A stretch of DNA of 64,000 nt from Pseudomonas sp. S09G 359 (lineage in GTDB: Bacteria > Pseudomonadota > Gammaproteobacteria > Pseudomonadales > Pseudomonadaceae): contig NZ_CP025263.1 of assembly GCF_002843605.1 (NCBI RefSeq), positions 2,695,501 to 2,759,500 on the forward strand, in the 5' to 3' direction. The notes under the pieces were generated by a model. It did no database searches. It was not told the origin of the DNA and saw nothing but the letters and a program-made list of their open reading frames with translations. Position 1 is the first letter of the stretch, and each line of letters opens with the position of its first letter. Made by a program: the position numbers and the translations under genes. Below are positions 38,302 to 51,310 of the stretch, one piece after another.

Positions 38302-40239
38302 ATGGGCCAGACTCGTTTTGCCAGTGGGCGTCAATTGGATCTGATTTGCCTGGGGCGCCTGGGCGTCGATCTCTACGCGCAGCAAGTAGGTGCGCGGCTT
38401 GAGGACGTGTCCAGCTTCGCCAAATACCTCGGCGGTTCCTCCGCCAACATCGCCTTCGGCACGGCCCGCCTGGGCCTGCGTTCGGCGATGTTGAGCCGGG
38501 TAGGGGACGACCATATGGGTCGCTTCCTGGTGGAGTCCCTGGCCCGTGAAGGCTGCGATGTCAGCGGCATCAAGGTCGACCCGGAACGCCTCACCGCGCT
38601 GGTGCTGCTGGGCCTCAAGGACCGCGAAACCTTCCCGCTGGTGTTCTACCGCGAAAACTGCGCCGACATGGCCCTGCGCGCCGAAGACATCAACGAAGCC
38701 TATATTGCCTCCAGTAAGGCCTTGCTGATCACCGGCACGCATTTCTCCACCGACAGCGTGTACAAGGCCAGCATCCAGGCCCTGGATTACGCGGCCAAGC
38801 ACAACGTCAAGCGTGTCCTCGATATTGACTACCGCCCGGTGCTGTGGGGCCTGGCGGGCAAGGCCGATGGCGAGACGCGGTTTGTGGCCGACCAGAATGT
38901 CAGCCAGCACGTGCAGAAAATCCTGCCGCGGTTTGACCTGATCGTTGGCACCGAGGAAGAATTTTTGATCGCCGGCGGCAGTGAAGACCTGCTCACCGCG
39001 CTGCGCACCGTGCGCGAACTGACCCCGGCGACCCTGGTAGTCAAGCTCGGCCCGCAGGGCTGCACGGTGATCCACGGCGCCATCCCTGCGCGCCTGGAAG
39101 ACGGCGCGATCTACCCCGGTGTACGGGTTGAAGTGCTCAACGTGCTGGGCGCTGGCGATGCCTTTATGTCGGGCTTCCTCAGTGGCTGGCTGAACGATGC
39201 CAGCGATGAGCGTTGCAGCCAGCTGGCCAATGCCTGCGGCGGCCTGGTGGTGTCGCGCCACGCCTGCGCACCGGCGATGCCGACCCCTGCCGAACTGGAT
39301 TACCTGTTCAACAGCCCGGTGCCGATTACCCGGCCCGACCAGGACCTGACCCTGCAACGCCTGCACCGTGTCAGCGTGCCGCGCAAGGCCTGGAAGCAGT
39401 TGTTCGTGTTCGCCTTCGACCACCGCTGGCAACTGGTGGACCTGGCGCAAAAAGGCGGCCAGGACCCGGCACGCATCAGTGATATCAAGCAGCTGTTTAT
39501 CCAGGCCATCGAGCGCGTGGAAACCAAGTTGGCCGAGCAGGGCGTCGAGGCTGACGTGGGCTTGTTGGCCGACCAACGCTTCGGCCAGGACGCGCTCAAC
39601 GCCGCCAGCGGTCGTGGTTGGTGGATCGCGCGCCCGGTAGAAGTGCAGAACTCACGTCCGCTGGCGTTCGAGCATGGTCGTTCGATCGGCAGCAACCTGA
39701 TCGCCTGGCCCCAGGAGCAAATCATCAAGTGCCTGGTGCAATACCACCCCGACGACGAGCCGATGCTGCGCCTGGAGCAGGAAGCGCAGCTCAAGGCGGT
39801 GTACGAGGCGTCCCTGGTCAGCGGCCATGAGTTGCTGCTGGAAGTCATCCCGCCCAAGGATCACCCGTCGACTTACCCCGATGTGCTCTACCGCAGCCTC
39901 AAGCGCCTGTACAACCTGGGCATCTACCCGGCGTGGTGGAAGATCGAAGCGCAGTCGGCCGAGGATTGGAAAAAGCTCGACGAACTGATCCATGAACGTG
40001 ATCCGTACTGCCGTGGCGTGGTGCTGTTGGGCCTGAATGCGTCGGCCGAATTTCTTGCCGATGGCTTCCAGCAAGCCAGTCAAAGCACCACCTGCCGTGG
40101 GTTTGCCGTGGGCCGCACGATTTTCCAGGCGCCGAGCAAGGCATGGATGGCGGGGGAAATTGATGATGAAACCCTGATTCAGCAGGTGCAGGCCACGTTC
40201 GAACAGCTGATCAACGCCTGGCGCAGTGCTCGAACCTAA
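38302..40239 (+). CDS. iolC: 5-dehydro-2-deoxygluconokinase fused to a DUF2090 domain
   Basis: 645 residues from the ATG at 38302 (GGAG upstream). The N-terminal about 330 residues are a PfkB-type sugar kinase (GGSSANIAFGTARLGL, NVLGAGDAFMSGFLSGW), which phosphorylates 5-dehydro-2-deoxygluconate. The C-terminal about 310 residues are a DUF2090 TIM-barrel-like domain (FVFAFDHRWQLVDLA, LGINPSA-like end region with EDPYCRG variants). In proteobacteria this fusion is common and the second domain may act as the aldolase normally supplied by IolJ; this is inference. First gene of the inositol operon. Confidence 0.88.
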   Translation: MGQTRFASGRQLDLICLGRLGVDLYAQQVGARLEDVSSFAKYLGGSSANIAFGTARLGLRSAMLSRVGDDHMGRFLVESLAREGCDVSGIKVDPERLTALVLLGLKDRETFPLVFYRENCADMALRAEDINEAYIASSKALLITGTHFSTDSVYKASIQALDYAAKHNVKRVLDIDYRPVLWGLAGKADGETRFVADQNVSQHVQKILPRFDLIVGTEEEFLIAGGSEDLLTALRTVRELTPATLVVKLGPQGCTVIHGAIPARLEDGAIYPGVRVEVLNVLGAGDAFMSGFLSGWLNDASDERCSQLANACGGLVVSRHACAPAMPTPAELDYLFNSPVPITRPDQDLTLQRLHRVSVPRKAWKQLFVFAFDHRWQLVDLAQKGGQDPARISDIKQLFIQAIERVETKLAEQGVEADVGLLADQRFGQDALNAASGRGWWIARPVEVQNSRPLAFEHGRSIGSNLIAWPQEQIIKCLVQYHPDDEPMLRLEQEAQLKAVYEASLVSGHELLLEVIPPKDHPSTYPDVLYRSLKRLYNLGIYPAWWKIEAQSAEDWKKLDELIHERDPYCRGVVLLGLNASAEFLADGFQQASQSTTCRGFAVGRTIFQAPSKAWMAGEIDDETLIQQVQATFEQLINAWRSART

Positions 40240-40269
40240 ACACGCTTCTTAATGTGAAATACATTCAAA

Positions 40270-40359
40270 TGTGGGAGGGGGCTTGCCCCCGATAGCGGTA
40301 GTTCAGTTACAGAAGTGTTGCCTGACACTCCGCTATCGGGGGCAAGCCCCCTCCCACAT
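40270..40359. repeat. REPIN between iolC and iolE
   Basis: Inverted arms TGTGGGAGGGGGCTTGCCCC / GGGGCAAGCCCCCTCCCACA within the inositol operon. May modulate transcript levels between the genes. Confidence 0.92.
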
Positions 40360-40416
40360 AAAGCAGAAAGCAGAAAGCAGATCTCAGTAATACCTGAAAA
40401 TAATAAAGGTGCAGCC

Positions 40417-41307
40417 ATGCCCGCAATCCGAATTGGCATCAACCCGATCTCCTGGAGCAACGACGACCTGCCGGCCCTGGGCGGTGAAACGCCCTTGAGC
40501 ACTGCCTTGAGCGAGGGCAAGGAGATCGGCTACGAAGGTTTTGAACTCAACGGCAAATTCCCCAAGGATGCCAAGGGCGTCGGCGACGTGCTGCGCCCGT
40601 ATGACCTGGCGCTGGTGTCCGGCTGGTATTCCAGCCGCTTGGCGCGGCGCTCGGTCGCGGAGGAAATCGAGGCCATCGCCGGTCACGTCGAGCTGCTGAA
40701 GCAGAACGGCGCCAAGGTGCTGGTGTACGGCGAAGTTGCCGATTCGATCCAGGGCTCACGCATCCGTCTGATCGAACGCCCGCGTTTCCACAGTGAGCAG
40801 GCCTGGCAGGACTACGCCGACAAACTCACTGAACTGGCGCGATTCACCCTGTCCCAGGGCGTGCGCCTGGCCTACCACCACCATATGGGCGCTTACGTCG
40901 AAGCCCCGGAAGACATCGACCAACTGATGCGCCGTACCGGCCCGGAAGTCGGCTTGCTGTTCGATTCGGGCCACTGCTACATGGGCGGCGGTGAGCCTCT
41001 GGAGGTGCTGCGCAAACACATCGAGCGTGTATGCCACGTGCATTTCAAGGACGTGCGCAAGCCGGTGGTGCAACTGGCGCGCAACCAGATGTGGAGCTTC
41101 CCGGACTGCATCGTCAACGGCACCTTCACTGTGCCCGGCGACGGTGATATCGACTTTGCGCCGTTGCTCGATGAACTGTTGGCCGCCAAGTACGAAGGGT
41201 GGCTGGTGGTGGAAGCCGAGCAGGACCCGGCGGTGGCGCCCAGCTATATCTACGCGAAAAAGGGGTATGACACCCTGCGCGCGCTTCTCAGTGAGAGGAC
41301 TAAGTGA
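40417..41307 (+). CDS. iolE: Myo-inosose-2 dehydratase
   Basis: 296 residues, xylose-isomerase-like TIM barrel. IGINPISWSNDDLP at the N-terminus, GYEGFELNGKFP, LAYHHHMGAYVE, LFDSGHCYMGGG and VHFKDVR are IolE signatures and contain the metal ligands. It dehydrates 2-keto-myo-inositol to the trihydroxycyclohexane-dione. The stop codon overlaps the iolB start. Confidence 0.93.
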   Translation: MPAIRIGINPISWSNDDLPALGGETPLSTALSEGKEIGYEGFELNGKFPKDAKGVGDVLRPYDLALVSGWYSSRLARRSVAEEIEAIAGHVELLKQNGAKVLVYGEVADSIQGSRIRLIERPRFHSEQAWQDYADKLTELARFTLSQGVRLAYHHHMGAYVEAPEDIDQLMRRTGPEVGLLFDSGHCYMGGGEPLEVLRKHIERVCHVHFKDVRKPVVQLARNQMWSFPDCIVNGTFTVPGDGDIDFAPLLDELLAAKYEGWLVVEAEQDPAVAPSYIYAKKGYDTLRALLSERTK

Positions 41308-42095
41308 TGAGCCTGTTGGTTAAAAGCAGCAAACGCGGGCAAACCATGGTTGCCCTGGAAGAAGGCCGTCTGGAGTACGTAGGGTTCAAAGCCTACCGCC
41401 TGAGCCTGGGCGAGACCTTGCCGGTCAGCGCCGGTGACCAAGAACTGTGCCTGGTGCTGCTCAGCGGCCGGGTGAATATCCAGGGTGAAGGTTTCAACTG
41501 GCAGAACCTCGGGGATCGCCAGTCGGTGTTCGAAGAAAAATCGCCGTTCGCTGCGTACCTGCCGCCCGGTACCGATGCCCAGGTCAGCGCTTTGAGCGAT
41601 GTGCAGATTGCCGTCTGCGCCGCGCCGGGTGCCGAAGGGTACACGCCTCGCCTGATCCGCCCCGAGGACTGCAAGCGCAGCGTGCGCGGCAAAGGCGCCA
41701 ACACCCGCTACGTGTGCGACATCCTGCCGGACACTTCACCGGCCCACTCGCTGTTGGTGGTGGAAGTGCGCACGCCGTCCGGGCATTCGTCGAGCTACCC
41801 GCCGCACAAGCACGACACCGACGACCTGCCGCACCAGAGCTTCCTGGAAGAAACCTACTACCACCAGATCAACCCACCCCAGGGCTTTGTGTTCCAACGG
41901 GTGTACACCGACGATCGCAGCATCGACCAGGCCATGGCCGTGGAAAACAGCGACCTGGTGGTGGTGCCCAAGGGGTATCACCCGGTCAGCGTGCCCTATG
42001 GCTACGAGTCCTACTACCTGAACGTGATGGCCGGCCCCAAACGTGCCTGGCATTTCCACAACGACCCGCAGCACAGCTGGCTGCTGGACCTTTAA
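41307..42095 (+). CDS. iolB: 5-deoxy-glucuronate isomerase
   Basis: 262 residues. A two-domain cupin: YVGFKAYRLSLGE and SSYPPHKHDTDDLPHQSFLEETYYHQ (metal ligands), then VVPKGYHPVSVPYGYESYYLNVMAG near the C-terminus, all hallmarks of IolB. Converts 5-deoxy-D-glucuronate to 5-dehydro-2-deoxygluconate, the substrate of IolC. Start at the ATG at 41307, sharing one base with the iolE stop; a GTG at 41304 is also in frame. Confidence 0.93.
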   Translation: MSLLVKSSKRGQTMVALEEGRLEYVGFKAYRLSLGETLPVSAGDQELCLVLLSGRVNIQGEGFNWQNLGDRQSVFEEKSPFAAYLPPGTDAQVSALSDVQIAVCAAPGAEGYTPRLIRPEDCKRSVRGKGANTRYVCDILPDTSPAHSLLVVEVRTPSGHSSSYPPHKHDTDDLPHQSFLEETYYHQINPPQGFVFQRVYTDDRSIDQAMAVENSDLVVVPKGYHPVSVPYGYESYYLNVMAGPKRAWHFHNDPQHSWLLDL

Positions 42096-42120
42096 CCGGT
42101 TTGGACGGAGAACAACAATA

Positions 42121-42942
42121 ATGAAGTCGCCTCTACGCTTTGCCCTGAACCGCATGGTCGCGCCCAACCTGTCCCTGCCGGATTTCATCCAGTTGGCGGC
42201 CGCGCTCAAGTGCGATGCCATTGAGATCCGCAACGACCTCAAGAATCGCGAAATCGAGTACGGCACCCCGGCCAGCCGCGTGCGTGAATTGTGCGCTGAG
42301 CAGAGCATCACGGTGCTGTCGATCAACGCGCTGTACCCCTTTGATGTGTGGAACGACGAACGCCGCGCCCAGGCGCTCGAACTGGCGACGTACGCCCGTG
42401 AATGCGGGGCCCAGGGCCTGGTGATGTGCCCACTCAACGAACCCGGCGACACCCGCAACGACGCCCAGCGTGCCGCCGGTTTACGCACAGCGTTGAGCGA
42501 GCTGGCGCCGATCCTGCGCGAGCATGGGATTCTCGGGTTCGTCGAACCCCTGGGCTTCGAAGAGTCGGCCCTGCGCCGCAAACGCGTGGCGGTGGACGCG
42601 ATCAAGTCCATCGGTGGCCTGGATGTGTTCCGCGTGGTGCACGACACCTTCCACCACCACCTGGCCAACGAGCATGAGTTCTTCCCCGAACTGACCGGGC
42701 TGGTGCATATCTCCGGCGTGGAGGATGCCGAGGCGCCGCTCAATTCGATCCGCGACGGCCACCGCGTGCTGGTGGGCGAGGGCGATATCCTCGGCAATGC
42801 CGCGCAGATCGACACCTTGCTCAGCAGCGGTTACAGCGGCTACTTGTCGTTCGAGCCATTTGCGACCAGCGTGCATGAACTGGCCGATATCCAGCAGGCC
42901 ATCGGCGCAAGCATCGCCCATTTGCAAGCCCCCCGGACCTGA
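42121..42942 (+). CDS. Sugar-phosphate isomerase/epimerase, IolI-like
   Basis: 273 residues, xylose-isomerase-like TIM barrel ([58 protein letters not shown]). By position in the operon it is most likely IolI, which interconverts 2-keto-myo-inositol and 1-keto-D-chiro-inositol, but close relatives include other isomerases. Start ATG at 42121 preceded by ACGGAG. Confidence 0.78.
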   Translation: MKSPLRFALNRMVAPNLSLPDFIQLAAALKCDAIEIRNDLKNREIEYGTPASRVRELCAEQSITVLSINALYPFDVWNDERRAQALELATYARECGAQGLVMCPLNEPGDTRNDAQRAAGLRTALSELAPILREHGILGFVEPLGFEESALRRKRVAVDAIKSIGGLDVFRVVHDTFHHHLANEHEFFPELTGLVHISGVEDAEAPLNSIRDGHRVLVGEGDILGNAAQIDTLLSSGYSGYLSFEPFATSVHELADIQQAIGASIAHLQAPRT

Positions 42943-42954
42943 CGCCGGCCAAAG

Positions 42955-43043
42955 TGTGGGGGCGGGCTTGCTCGCGAATGCGCTGTATCAGTTGAAGAAT
43001 TTGTATCTGACACAGCGCATTCGCGAGCAAGCCCGCTCCCACA
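42955..43043. repeat. REPIN variant between the iolI-like gene and iolD
   Basis: Arms TGTGGGGGCGGGCTTGCTCG / CGAGCAAGCCCGCTCCCACA, with an extended inner stem (CGAATGCGCTGT/ACAGCGCATTCG). Confidence 0.92.
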
Positions 43044-43090
43044 TTGGATCACTGTTGATCGACAGATTTGCATTCATACAAGGTGCGAAC

Positions 43091-46052
<2,962 letters not shown>

Positions 46053-46082
46053 GTCACAGCTCCACTGACGAAATACGGTCAA

Positions 46083-46170
46083 TGTGGGAGCTGGCTTGCC
46101 TGCGATTGCGGTCTGTCAGTGGCAGATTCGTTGCCTGATACACCGCTATCGCAGGCAAGCCAGCTCCCAC
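46083..46170. repeat. REPIN variant between iolG and the second dehydrogenase
   Basis: Arms TGTGGGAGCTGGCTTGCCTG / CAGGCAAGCCAGCTCCCACA. Third distinct stem type within the inositol operon. Confidence 0.92.
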
Positions 46171-46207
46171 CTTTGATCCGATTTCCAATTCAAGAGGGAA
46201 TCTAATC

Positions 46208-47236
46208 ATGCGAATCGGACTAGTCGGCTACGGCCATGGAGGGCGCTTTTTTCATGCGCCGCTGATTGCAACACTGCCCGGCGCCACGTTCGTCGGTGTC
46301 GTCACCCGTTCCCCCGAGCGTCGCCAGCAATTGGCAACCGACCACCCAGGTCTCAAGGCCTTCGATTCCATCGGCCAGATCGTCGAAGCCGGCGTTGACG
46401 CGTTGGTCATCTCCACCACCCTCAAAGGCCGCCCGGCCCTGGTGCTGGAAGCCATCGAACATGGCGTCGCCGTGGTCAGCGACAAACCCTTTGCCGCCAA
46501 TGCTGAACAGGCCCAGGCGCTGATCACTGCCGCCGAGCGCCATGAGGTGCTGCTGAGCGTTTACCAGAACCGGCGCTGGGACTCGGATTACCTGACCCTG
46601 CGCAAACTCATCGATGCCGGCGCCCTGGGCAGTATCAGCCGTTTCGAATCCCGCGTGGAGCGCTATAGCCCGCAGGCCGTGGGCAATGCCAGTGGCGGCG
46701 GGTGGCTGCGCGACTTGGGTAGCCACTTGGTGGACCAGGCGCTGCAACTGTTTGGCCCGGTGGACCGGGTGTTTGCGCAGCTGCACTACAGCAGAGAACA
46801 CCCTACGCTGGACCACGGTTTCTTCGTTTCCCTGACCCACGCCAACGGGGTGATTTCCCATCTATGGGGCAATGCCCTGCAAAACAGCCAGGCCCCGCGT
46901 TTTCGCGTAAGTGGCAGTTTGGGCTGCTACACCGTGGACGGGCTGGATGGCCAGGAAGAGGCGCTGATGGCCGGCAAGTCGCCGAAAACCGAAGGTGAGC
47001 ACTGGGGCGCCGAGGAGCATCGCCGCTGGGGCTGGTTCGAGCAAGGTCCGGAACGCGAACGCGTGCCGTCGGAGAAGGGCTGCTGGACACAGTTCTACCG
47101 CCAGTTGCAAACCGCTGTGCAAGGGCAGGGGCCATTGCCGGTGGATGCCTATGACGCGCTGGAAACCACCCGTATATTGGACGCCGCACGCCTCAGCGCC
47201 GAGCGCCAGCAAGTGGTTTCAACAAAAATAGAATAA
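46208..47236 (+). CDS. Gfo/Idh/MocA-family dehydrogenase (inositol-related)
   Basis: 342 residues. NAD motif GLVGYGHGGRFFHAPLI, VSDKPFAANAEQAQAL with the catalytic Lys, and GGGWLRDLGSHLVDQAL. It is divergent from IolG in sequence and resembles the YdgJ/IolW-type branch, which can act on scyllo-inositol. Its position between iolG and the importer suggests use of another inositol stereoisomer; not proven. Confidence 0.8.
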   Translation: MRIGLVGYGHGGRFFHAPLIATLPGATFVGVVTRSPERRQQLATDHPGLKAFDSIGQIVEAGVDALVISTTLKGRPALVLEAIEHGVAVVSDKPFAANAEQAQALITAAERHEVLLSVYQNRRWDSDYLTLRKLIDAGALGSISRFESRVERYSPQAVGNASGGGWLRDLGSHLVDQALQLFGPVDRVFAQLHYSREHPTLDHGFFVSLTHANGVISHLWGNALQNSQAPRFRVSGSLGCYTVDGLDGQEEALMAGKSPKTEGEHWGAEEHRRWGWFEQGPERERVPSEKGCWTQFYRQLQTAVQGQGPLPVDAYDALETTRILDAARLSAERQQVVSTKIE

Positions 47237-47256
47237 AATTCTAAAACAGGTTGATA

Positions 47257-47272
47257 TGGAAATTATTTTCCA
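47257..47272. promoter_or_regulatory. Palindromic operator TGGAA-N6-TTCCA upstream of the inositol importer
   Basis: TGGAAATTATTTTCCA, the same 5-6-5 layout as the site before iolC (38163-38178). It suggests control of the transporter by the same RpiR-type regulator. Confidence 0.65.
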
Positions 47273-47364
47273 ATAAAGTCTTTTCCAGGTTGCATAAAGT
47301 ACGTCTTGGACTCGATCCCGGCGACTCAACAAAAACAAGATCAAAAACAACCAGGTACCGTCAG

Positions 47365-47541
47365 ATGAAAATCTTCAACGCTGTACTGCGAGTTTTACGC
47401 CCTGCCCACACGCCACGCGGTCTGCCCCGCGCCCGGCCGTTCTACTTCTCCTTCCTTAATGTGCTGTGCGTCGAAAATCACGGCGCGCTGGTCTGCTGCA
47501 TCCCTGGCGCCCCGGTCGTCCGACTGCCCGCCGAGCTCTGA
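47365..47541 (+). CDS. Possible 58-residue leader peptide (weak)
   Basis: ATG at 47365 opens a frame that ends at 47541, 48 bases before the binding-protein start. The predicted peptide is Pro- and Arg-rich in the middle, has four cysteines in its second half region (LCVENHGALVCCIPG), and matches nothing I recognise. No clear ribosome-binding site. May be non-coding. Confidence 0.22.
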   Translation: MKIFNAVLRVLRPAHTPRGLPRARPFYFSFLNVLCVENHGALVCCIPGAPVVRLPAEL

Positions 47542-47589
47542 TAAACGCAACGTCCAAAAAACCAACAAGAAAGTGGAGACAGACCGTTC

Positions 47590-48519
47590 ATGAAGACCCC
47601 GATCCGTTTTACCGCGCTGGCCCTGTCCATGCTGCTCGCCAGCGGAGTTGCCGCGGCTGCCGACCTGAAGATAGGCGTGAGTATGTCCGCCTTCGATGAC
47701 ACCTTCCTGACCTACCTGCGCGAGGACATGGACAAGCAAGCCAAGTCCTACCCCAAGGGTGACGGCGTGCAGCTGCAGTTCGAAGACGCCCGCGCCGACG
47801 TGGTGAAGCAACTTAGCCAGGTCGAGAACTTTATCAGCCAGAAGGTCGACGCGATCATCGTCAACCCGGTGGACACCGCCTCGACGGCCAACATCATCAA
47901 GGCCGCCACCGCCGCGAAAATCCCGCTGGTGTTCGTCAACCGCCGCCCGGATAGCCCAACCCTGGCCCCAGGCGTCGCCGCCGTGACCTCCGATGACGTC
48001 GAGGCCGGCAAGCTGCAAATGCAGTACATCGCCGAAAAACTCGGTGGCAAGGGCAACATCGTGATCCTGCTGGGTGACCTGGCGAACAACTCCACCACCA
48101 ACCGCACCAAAGGTGTGAAGGAAGTCCTGACCAAGTACCCCGGCATCAAGGTTGAACAGGAACAGACCGGTATCTGGCTGCGTGACAAGGGCATGACCCT
48201 GGTCAACGACTGGCTGACCCAGGGCCGCGACTTCCAGGCGGTACTGTCGAATAACGACGAAATGGCCATCGGTGCCGCCATGGCGCTGAAGTCGGCAGGC
48301 AAAAAAGGCGTATTGATTGCCGGTGTCGACGGCACGCCGGACGGCTTGAACGCGATCACCAAGGGTGACATGACCGTGTCGGCGTTCCAGGATGCCAAGG
48401 GCCAGGCGGACAAGTCGGTGGAAACTGCGCGCAAGATGGCCAAGAACGAGCCCATCGAGCAGAACGTGGTGATCCCGTTCCAGCTGATCACGCCGGACAA
48501 CGTCAAAGACTTCAAGTAG
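47590..48519 (+). CDS. Sugar ABC transporter periplasmic binding protein (inositol)
   Basis: 309 residues with a signal peptide (FTALALSMLLASGVAAA). RbsB/periplasmic-binding type 1 fold: DLKIGVSMSAFDDTFLTYLRE, VDAIIVNPVDTAS, VLSNNDEMAIGAAMAL and IAGVDGTPDGLNAI. Located after the iol genes and before its ATPase and permease, so inositol is the likely substrate. The mature protein is exported to the periplasm. Confidence 0.88.
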   Translation: MKTPIRFTALALSMLLASGVAAAADLKIGVSMSAFDDTFLTYLREDMDKQAKSYPKGDGVQLQFEDARADVVKQLSQVENFISQKVDAIIVNPVDTASTANIIKAATAAKIPLVFVNRRPDSPTLAPGVAAVTSDDVEAGKLQMQYIAEKLGGKGNIVILLGDLANNSTTNRTKGVKEVLTKYPGIKVEQEQTGIWLRDKGMTLVNDWLTQGRDFQAVLSNNDEMAIGAAMALKSAGKKGVLIAGVDGTPDGLNAITKGDMTVSAFQDAKGQADKSVETARKMAKNEPIEQNVVIPFQLITPDNVKDFK

Positions 48520-48584
48520 CCCCTACATAACAACAATAAACCGGCAGGGCGGTCGTGCCCGCCTTGCCGATGGAGTACCTCCCT

Positions 48585-50138
48585 ATGCTCGCTCATGCCG
48601 CTGTGTCGCAGCCCCCCGGTGTCCAGCCGTTGCCGCTGGACGAACCCTACCTGCTGGAAATCGTCAACATCAGCAAAGGCTTTCCCGGCGTCGTGGCCCT
48701 GGCCGACGTGCAGCTGCGGGTGCGCCCCGGCACCGTGCTGGCGCTGATGGGTGAGAACGGTGCGGGCAAGTCGACGCTGATGAAAATCATCGCCGGCATC
48801 TATCAGCCGGACGCCGGTGAAATCCGCCTGCGGGGCAAGCCGATCGTGTTTGAAACACCCCTGGCGGCGCAAAAGGCCGGGATCGCGATGATCCACCAGG
48901 AACTCAACCTGATGCCGCACATGAGCATCGCCGAAAATATCTGGATCGGCCGCGAGCAGCTCAACAGCCTGCACATGGTCAACCACCGCGAAATGCACCG
49001 CTGCACCGCCGAGTTGCTGGCGCGCCTGCGCATCAACCTCGACCCGGAAGAGCACGTGGGCAACCTGAGCATTGCCGAGCGGCAGATGGTCGAGATTGCC
49101 AAGGCGGTGTCCTACGACTCCGACATCCTGATCATGGATGAACCGACTTCCGCCATTACCGAGAAGGAAGTGGCCCACCTGTTTTCGATCATTGCCGACC
49201 TCAAGTCCCAGGGCAAAGGCATCGTCTACATCACGCACAAAATGAACGAAGTGTTTGCCATCGCCGATGAAGTGGCGGTGTTCCGCGACGGTCACTACAT
49301 CGGCCTGCAACGCGCCGACAGCATGAACAGCGACAGCCTGATCTCGATGATGGTCGGCCGTGAGCTGAGCCAGCTGTTCCCGGTGCGTGAGACGCCCATC
49401 GGCGAGCTGTTGCTGTCGGTGCGCGACCTGCGCCTGGACGGGGTGTTCAAGGACGTGTCCTTCGACCTGCATGCCGGAGAGATCCTCGGCATCGCCGGCT
49501 TGATGGGCTCCGGCCGCACCAATGTGGCGGAAACGATTTTTGGCATCACCCCAAGCGACGGCGGGCAAATCAGCCTCGACGGCAAGCCGGTGCGCATCAG
49601 CGACCCGCACATGGCCATCGAGAAAGGCTTTGCGCTGCTGACCGAGGACCGCAAGCTCAGTGGCCTGTTCCCGTGCCTGTCGGTGCTGGAGAACATGGAG
49701 ATGGCGGTGCTGCCGCATTATTCGGGCAACGGTTTTATCCAGCAGAAAGCCCTGCGCGCGCTGTGCGAAGACATGTGCAAGAAGCTGCGGGTGAAGACGC
49801 CGTCGCTGGAGCAGTGCATCGACACCTTGTCCGGCGGCAATCAGCAAAAGGCCTTGCTGGCGCGCTGGCTGATGACCAACCCACGCTTGCTGATTCTCGA
49901 TGAGCCGACCCGTGGCATCGACGTCGGCGCCAAGGCCGAGATTTACCGGTTGATCTCCTTCCTCGCCAGCGAGGGCATGGCGGTAATCATGATTTCCTCG
50001 GAGCTGCCCGAAGTGCTGGGCATGAGCGACCGGGTGATGGTGATGCACGAGGGCGAATTGATGGGCACCCTGGACCGCGCGGATGCGACCCAGGAAAAAG
50101 TCATGCAGTTGGCCTCGGGTATGACCGCGGTCCACTGA
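48585..50138 (+). CDS. Sugar ABC transporter ATP-binding protein (double nucleotide-binding domain)
   Basis: About 517 residues from the ATG at 48585, with GGAG nine bases upstream; further in-frame ATGs at 48570 and earlier are less well placed. Two ABC domains: the first has Walker [10 protein letters not shown] and signature [14 protein letters not shown], the second a degenerate Walker [10 protein letters not shown] and signature [14 protein letters not shown]. This is the RbsA/MglA arrangement that drives monosaccharide import. Third component of the inositol importer follows. Confidence 0.9.
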   Translation: MLAHAAVSQPPGVQPLPLDEPYLLEIVNISKGFPGVVALADVQLRVRPGTVLALMGENGAGKSTLMKIIAGIYQPDAGEIRLRGKPIVFETPLAAQKAGIAMIHQELNLMPHMSIAENIWIGREQLNSLHMVNHREMHRCTAELLARLRINLDPEEHVGNLSIAERQMVEIAKAVSYDSDILIMDEPTSAITEKEVAHLFSIIADLKSQGKGIVYITHKMNEVFAIADEVAVFRDGHYIGLQRADSMNSDSLISMMVGRELSQLFPVRETPIGELLLSVRDLRLDGVFKDVSFDLHAGEILGIAGLMGSGRTNVAETIFGITPSDGGQISLDGKPVRISDPHMAIEKGFALLTEDRKLSGLFPCLSVLENMEMAVLPHYSGNGFIQQKALRALCEDMCKKLRVKTPSLEQCIDTLSGGNQQKALLARWLMTNPRLLILDEPTRGIDVGAKAEIYRLISFLASEGMAVIMISSELPEVLGMSDRVMVMHEGELMGTLDRADATQEKVMQLASGMTAVH

Positions 50139-50169
50139 AGAATTGCACAGAATAAGAAGGTGATTGGCT

Positions 50170-51192
50170 ATGAACGCAATAACAGACAACAAGCCTGCCA
50201 CGGCCCCGGTCAAGAACCGGCGGCGACTGCCGACCGAGCTGAGCATCTTCCTGGTGCTGATCGGCATCGGCCTGGTGTTTGAGGTGTTCGGCTGGATCGT
50301 GCGCGACCAGAGTTTCCTGATGAACTCCCAGCGCCTGGTGCTGATGATCCTGCAAGTGTCGATCATCGGCCTGCTGGCCATCGGCGTGACCCAGGTGATC
50401 ATCACCACCGGGATTGACTTGTCCTCGGGCTCGGTGCTGGCGCTGTCGGCGATGATCGCCGCCAGTTTGGCGCAGACCTCCGACTTTTCCCGCGCGGTGT
50501 TCCCGTCCCTGACCGACTTGCCGGTGTGGATTCCGGTGGCGATGGGCCTGGGTGTCGGGCTGCTGGCGGGGGCGATCAACGGCAGCATCATTGCCGTCAC
50601 CGGTATCCCACCGTTCATTGCGACCCTGGGCATGATGGTCTCGGCCCGTGGCCTGGCGCGTTACTACACCGAAGGCCAGCCGGTGAGCATGCTCTCGGAT
50701 TCCTACACGGCCATCGGCCATGGCGCGATGCCAGTGATCATCTTCCTGGTGGTGGCGGTGATCTTCCACATTGCCCTGCGCTACACCAAGTACGGCAAGT
50801 ACACCTACGCCATCGGCGGCAACATGCAGGCGGCGCGCACCTCGGGGATCAACGTCAAGCGTCACCTGATCATCGTCTACAGCATCGCCGGTTTGCTCGC
50901 AGGCCTGGCCGGTGTGGTGGCTTCGGCCCGCGCTGCGACCGGCCAGGCGGGCATGGGCATGTCCTATGAACTGGATGCGATTGCCGCCGCGGTGATCGGT
51001 GGCACCAGCCTGGCAGGCGGAGTAGGGCGCATCACCGGCACCGTGATCGGCGCGCTGATCCTCGGGGTGATGGCCAGCGGGTTTACCTTTGTAGGCGTGG
51101 ATGCGTATATCCAGGACATCATCAAGGGTTTGATCATCGTGGTCGCTGTGGTGATCGACCAATACCGTAACAAGCGCAAACTCAAGCGCTGA
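50170..51192 (+). CDS. Sugar ABC transporter permease (inositol)
   Basis: 340 residues, eight to ten predicted helices, RbsC-like with the conserved loop GGNMQAARTSGINVKR and DLSSGSVLALSAMIAA. Last gene of the importer; a REPIN lies 28 bases downstream. Confidence 0.9.
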   Translation: MNAITDNKPATAPVKNRRRLPTELSIFLVLIGIGLVFEVFGWIVRDQSFLMNSQRLVLMILQVSIIGLLAIGVTQVIITTGIDLSSGSVLALSAMIAASLAQTSDFSRAVFPSLTDLPVWIPVAMGLGVGLLAGAINGSIIAVTGIPPFIATLGMMVSARGLARYYTEGQPVSMLSDSYTAIGHGAMPVIIFLVVAVIFHIALRYTKYGKYTYAIGGNMQAARTSGINVKRHLIIVYSIAGLLAGLAGVVASARAATGQAGMGMSYELDAIAAAVIGGTSLAGGVGRITGTVIGALILGVMASGFTFVGVDAYIQDIIKGLIIVVAVVIDQYRNKRKLKR

Positions 51193-51220
51193 ATGAACTT
51201 GAGCCTGGTGCAGGTCTAAA

Positions 51221-51310
51221 TGTGGGAGGGGGCTCGCCCCCGATGACGGCAGGTCAGTTGATAAATCTGTTGGCTGAGATACCGTCATCGGGGGCAAGCC
51301 CCCTCCCACA
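51221..51310. repeat. REPIN at the end of the inositol importer operon
   Basis: Arms TGTGGGAGGGGGCTCGCCCC / GGGGCAAGCCCCCTCCCACA with one mismatch pair. Suited to ending or trimming the operon transcript. Confidence 0.92.

Larger units (their letters stand above)
47237..47589. other. Promoter region of the inositol importer, with a possible short frame
   Basis: It contains the palindrome at 47257-47272 and an additional near-palindrome TAGAATAAAATTCTA at about 47228-47242. A 58-codon frame starts at 47365 (MKIFNAVLRVLRPAH...). It has no good Shine-Dalgarno and a Pro/Arg-rich composition, so it is only a possible leader ORF. Confidence 0.5.

Noticed and set aside
38179..39576. 465-codon - strand frame opposite iolC
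   Set aside because: Antisense shadow of the well-supported kinase gene.
47748..50633. 961-codon - strand frame across the inositol transporter genes
   Set aside because: Spans three real + strand genes and their gaps; low-complexity translation without domains.
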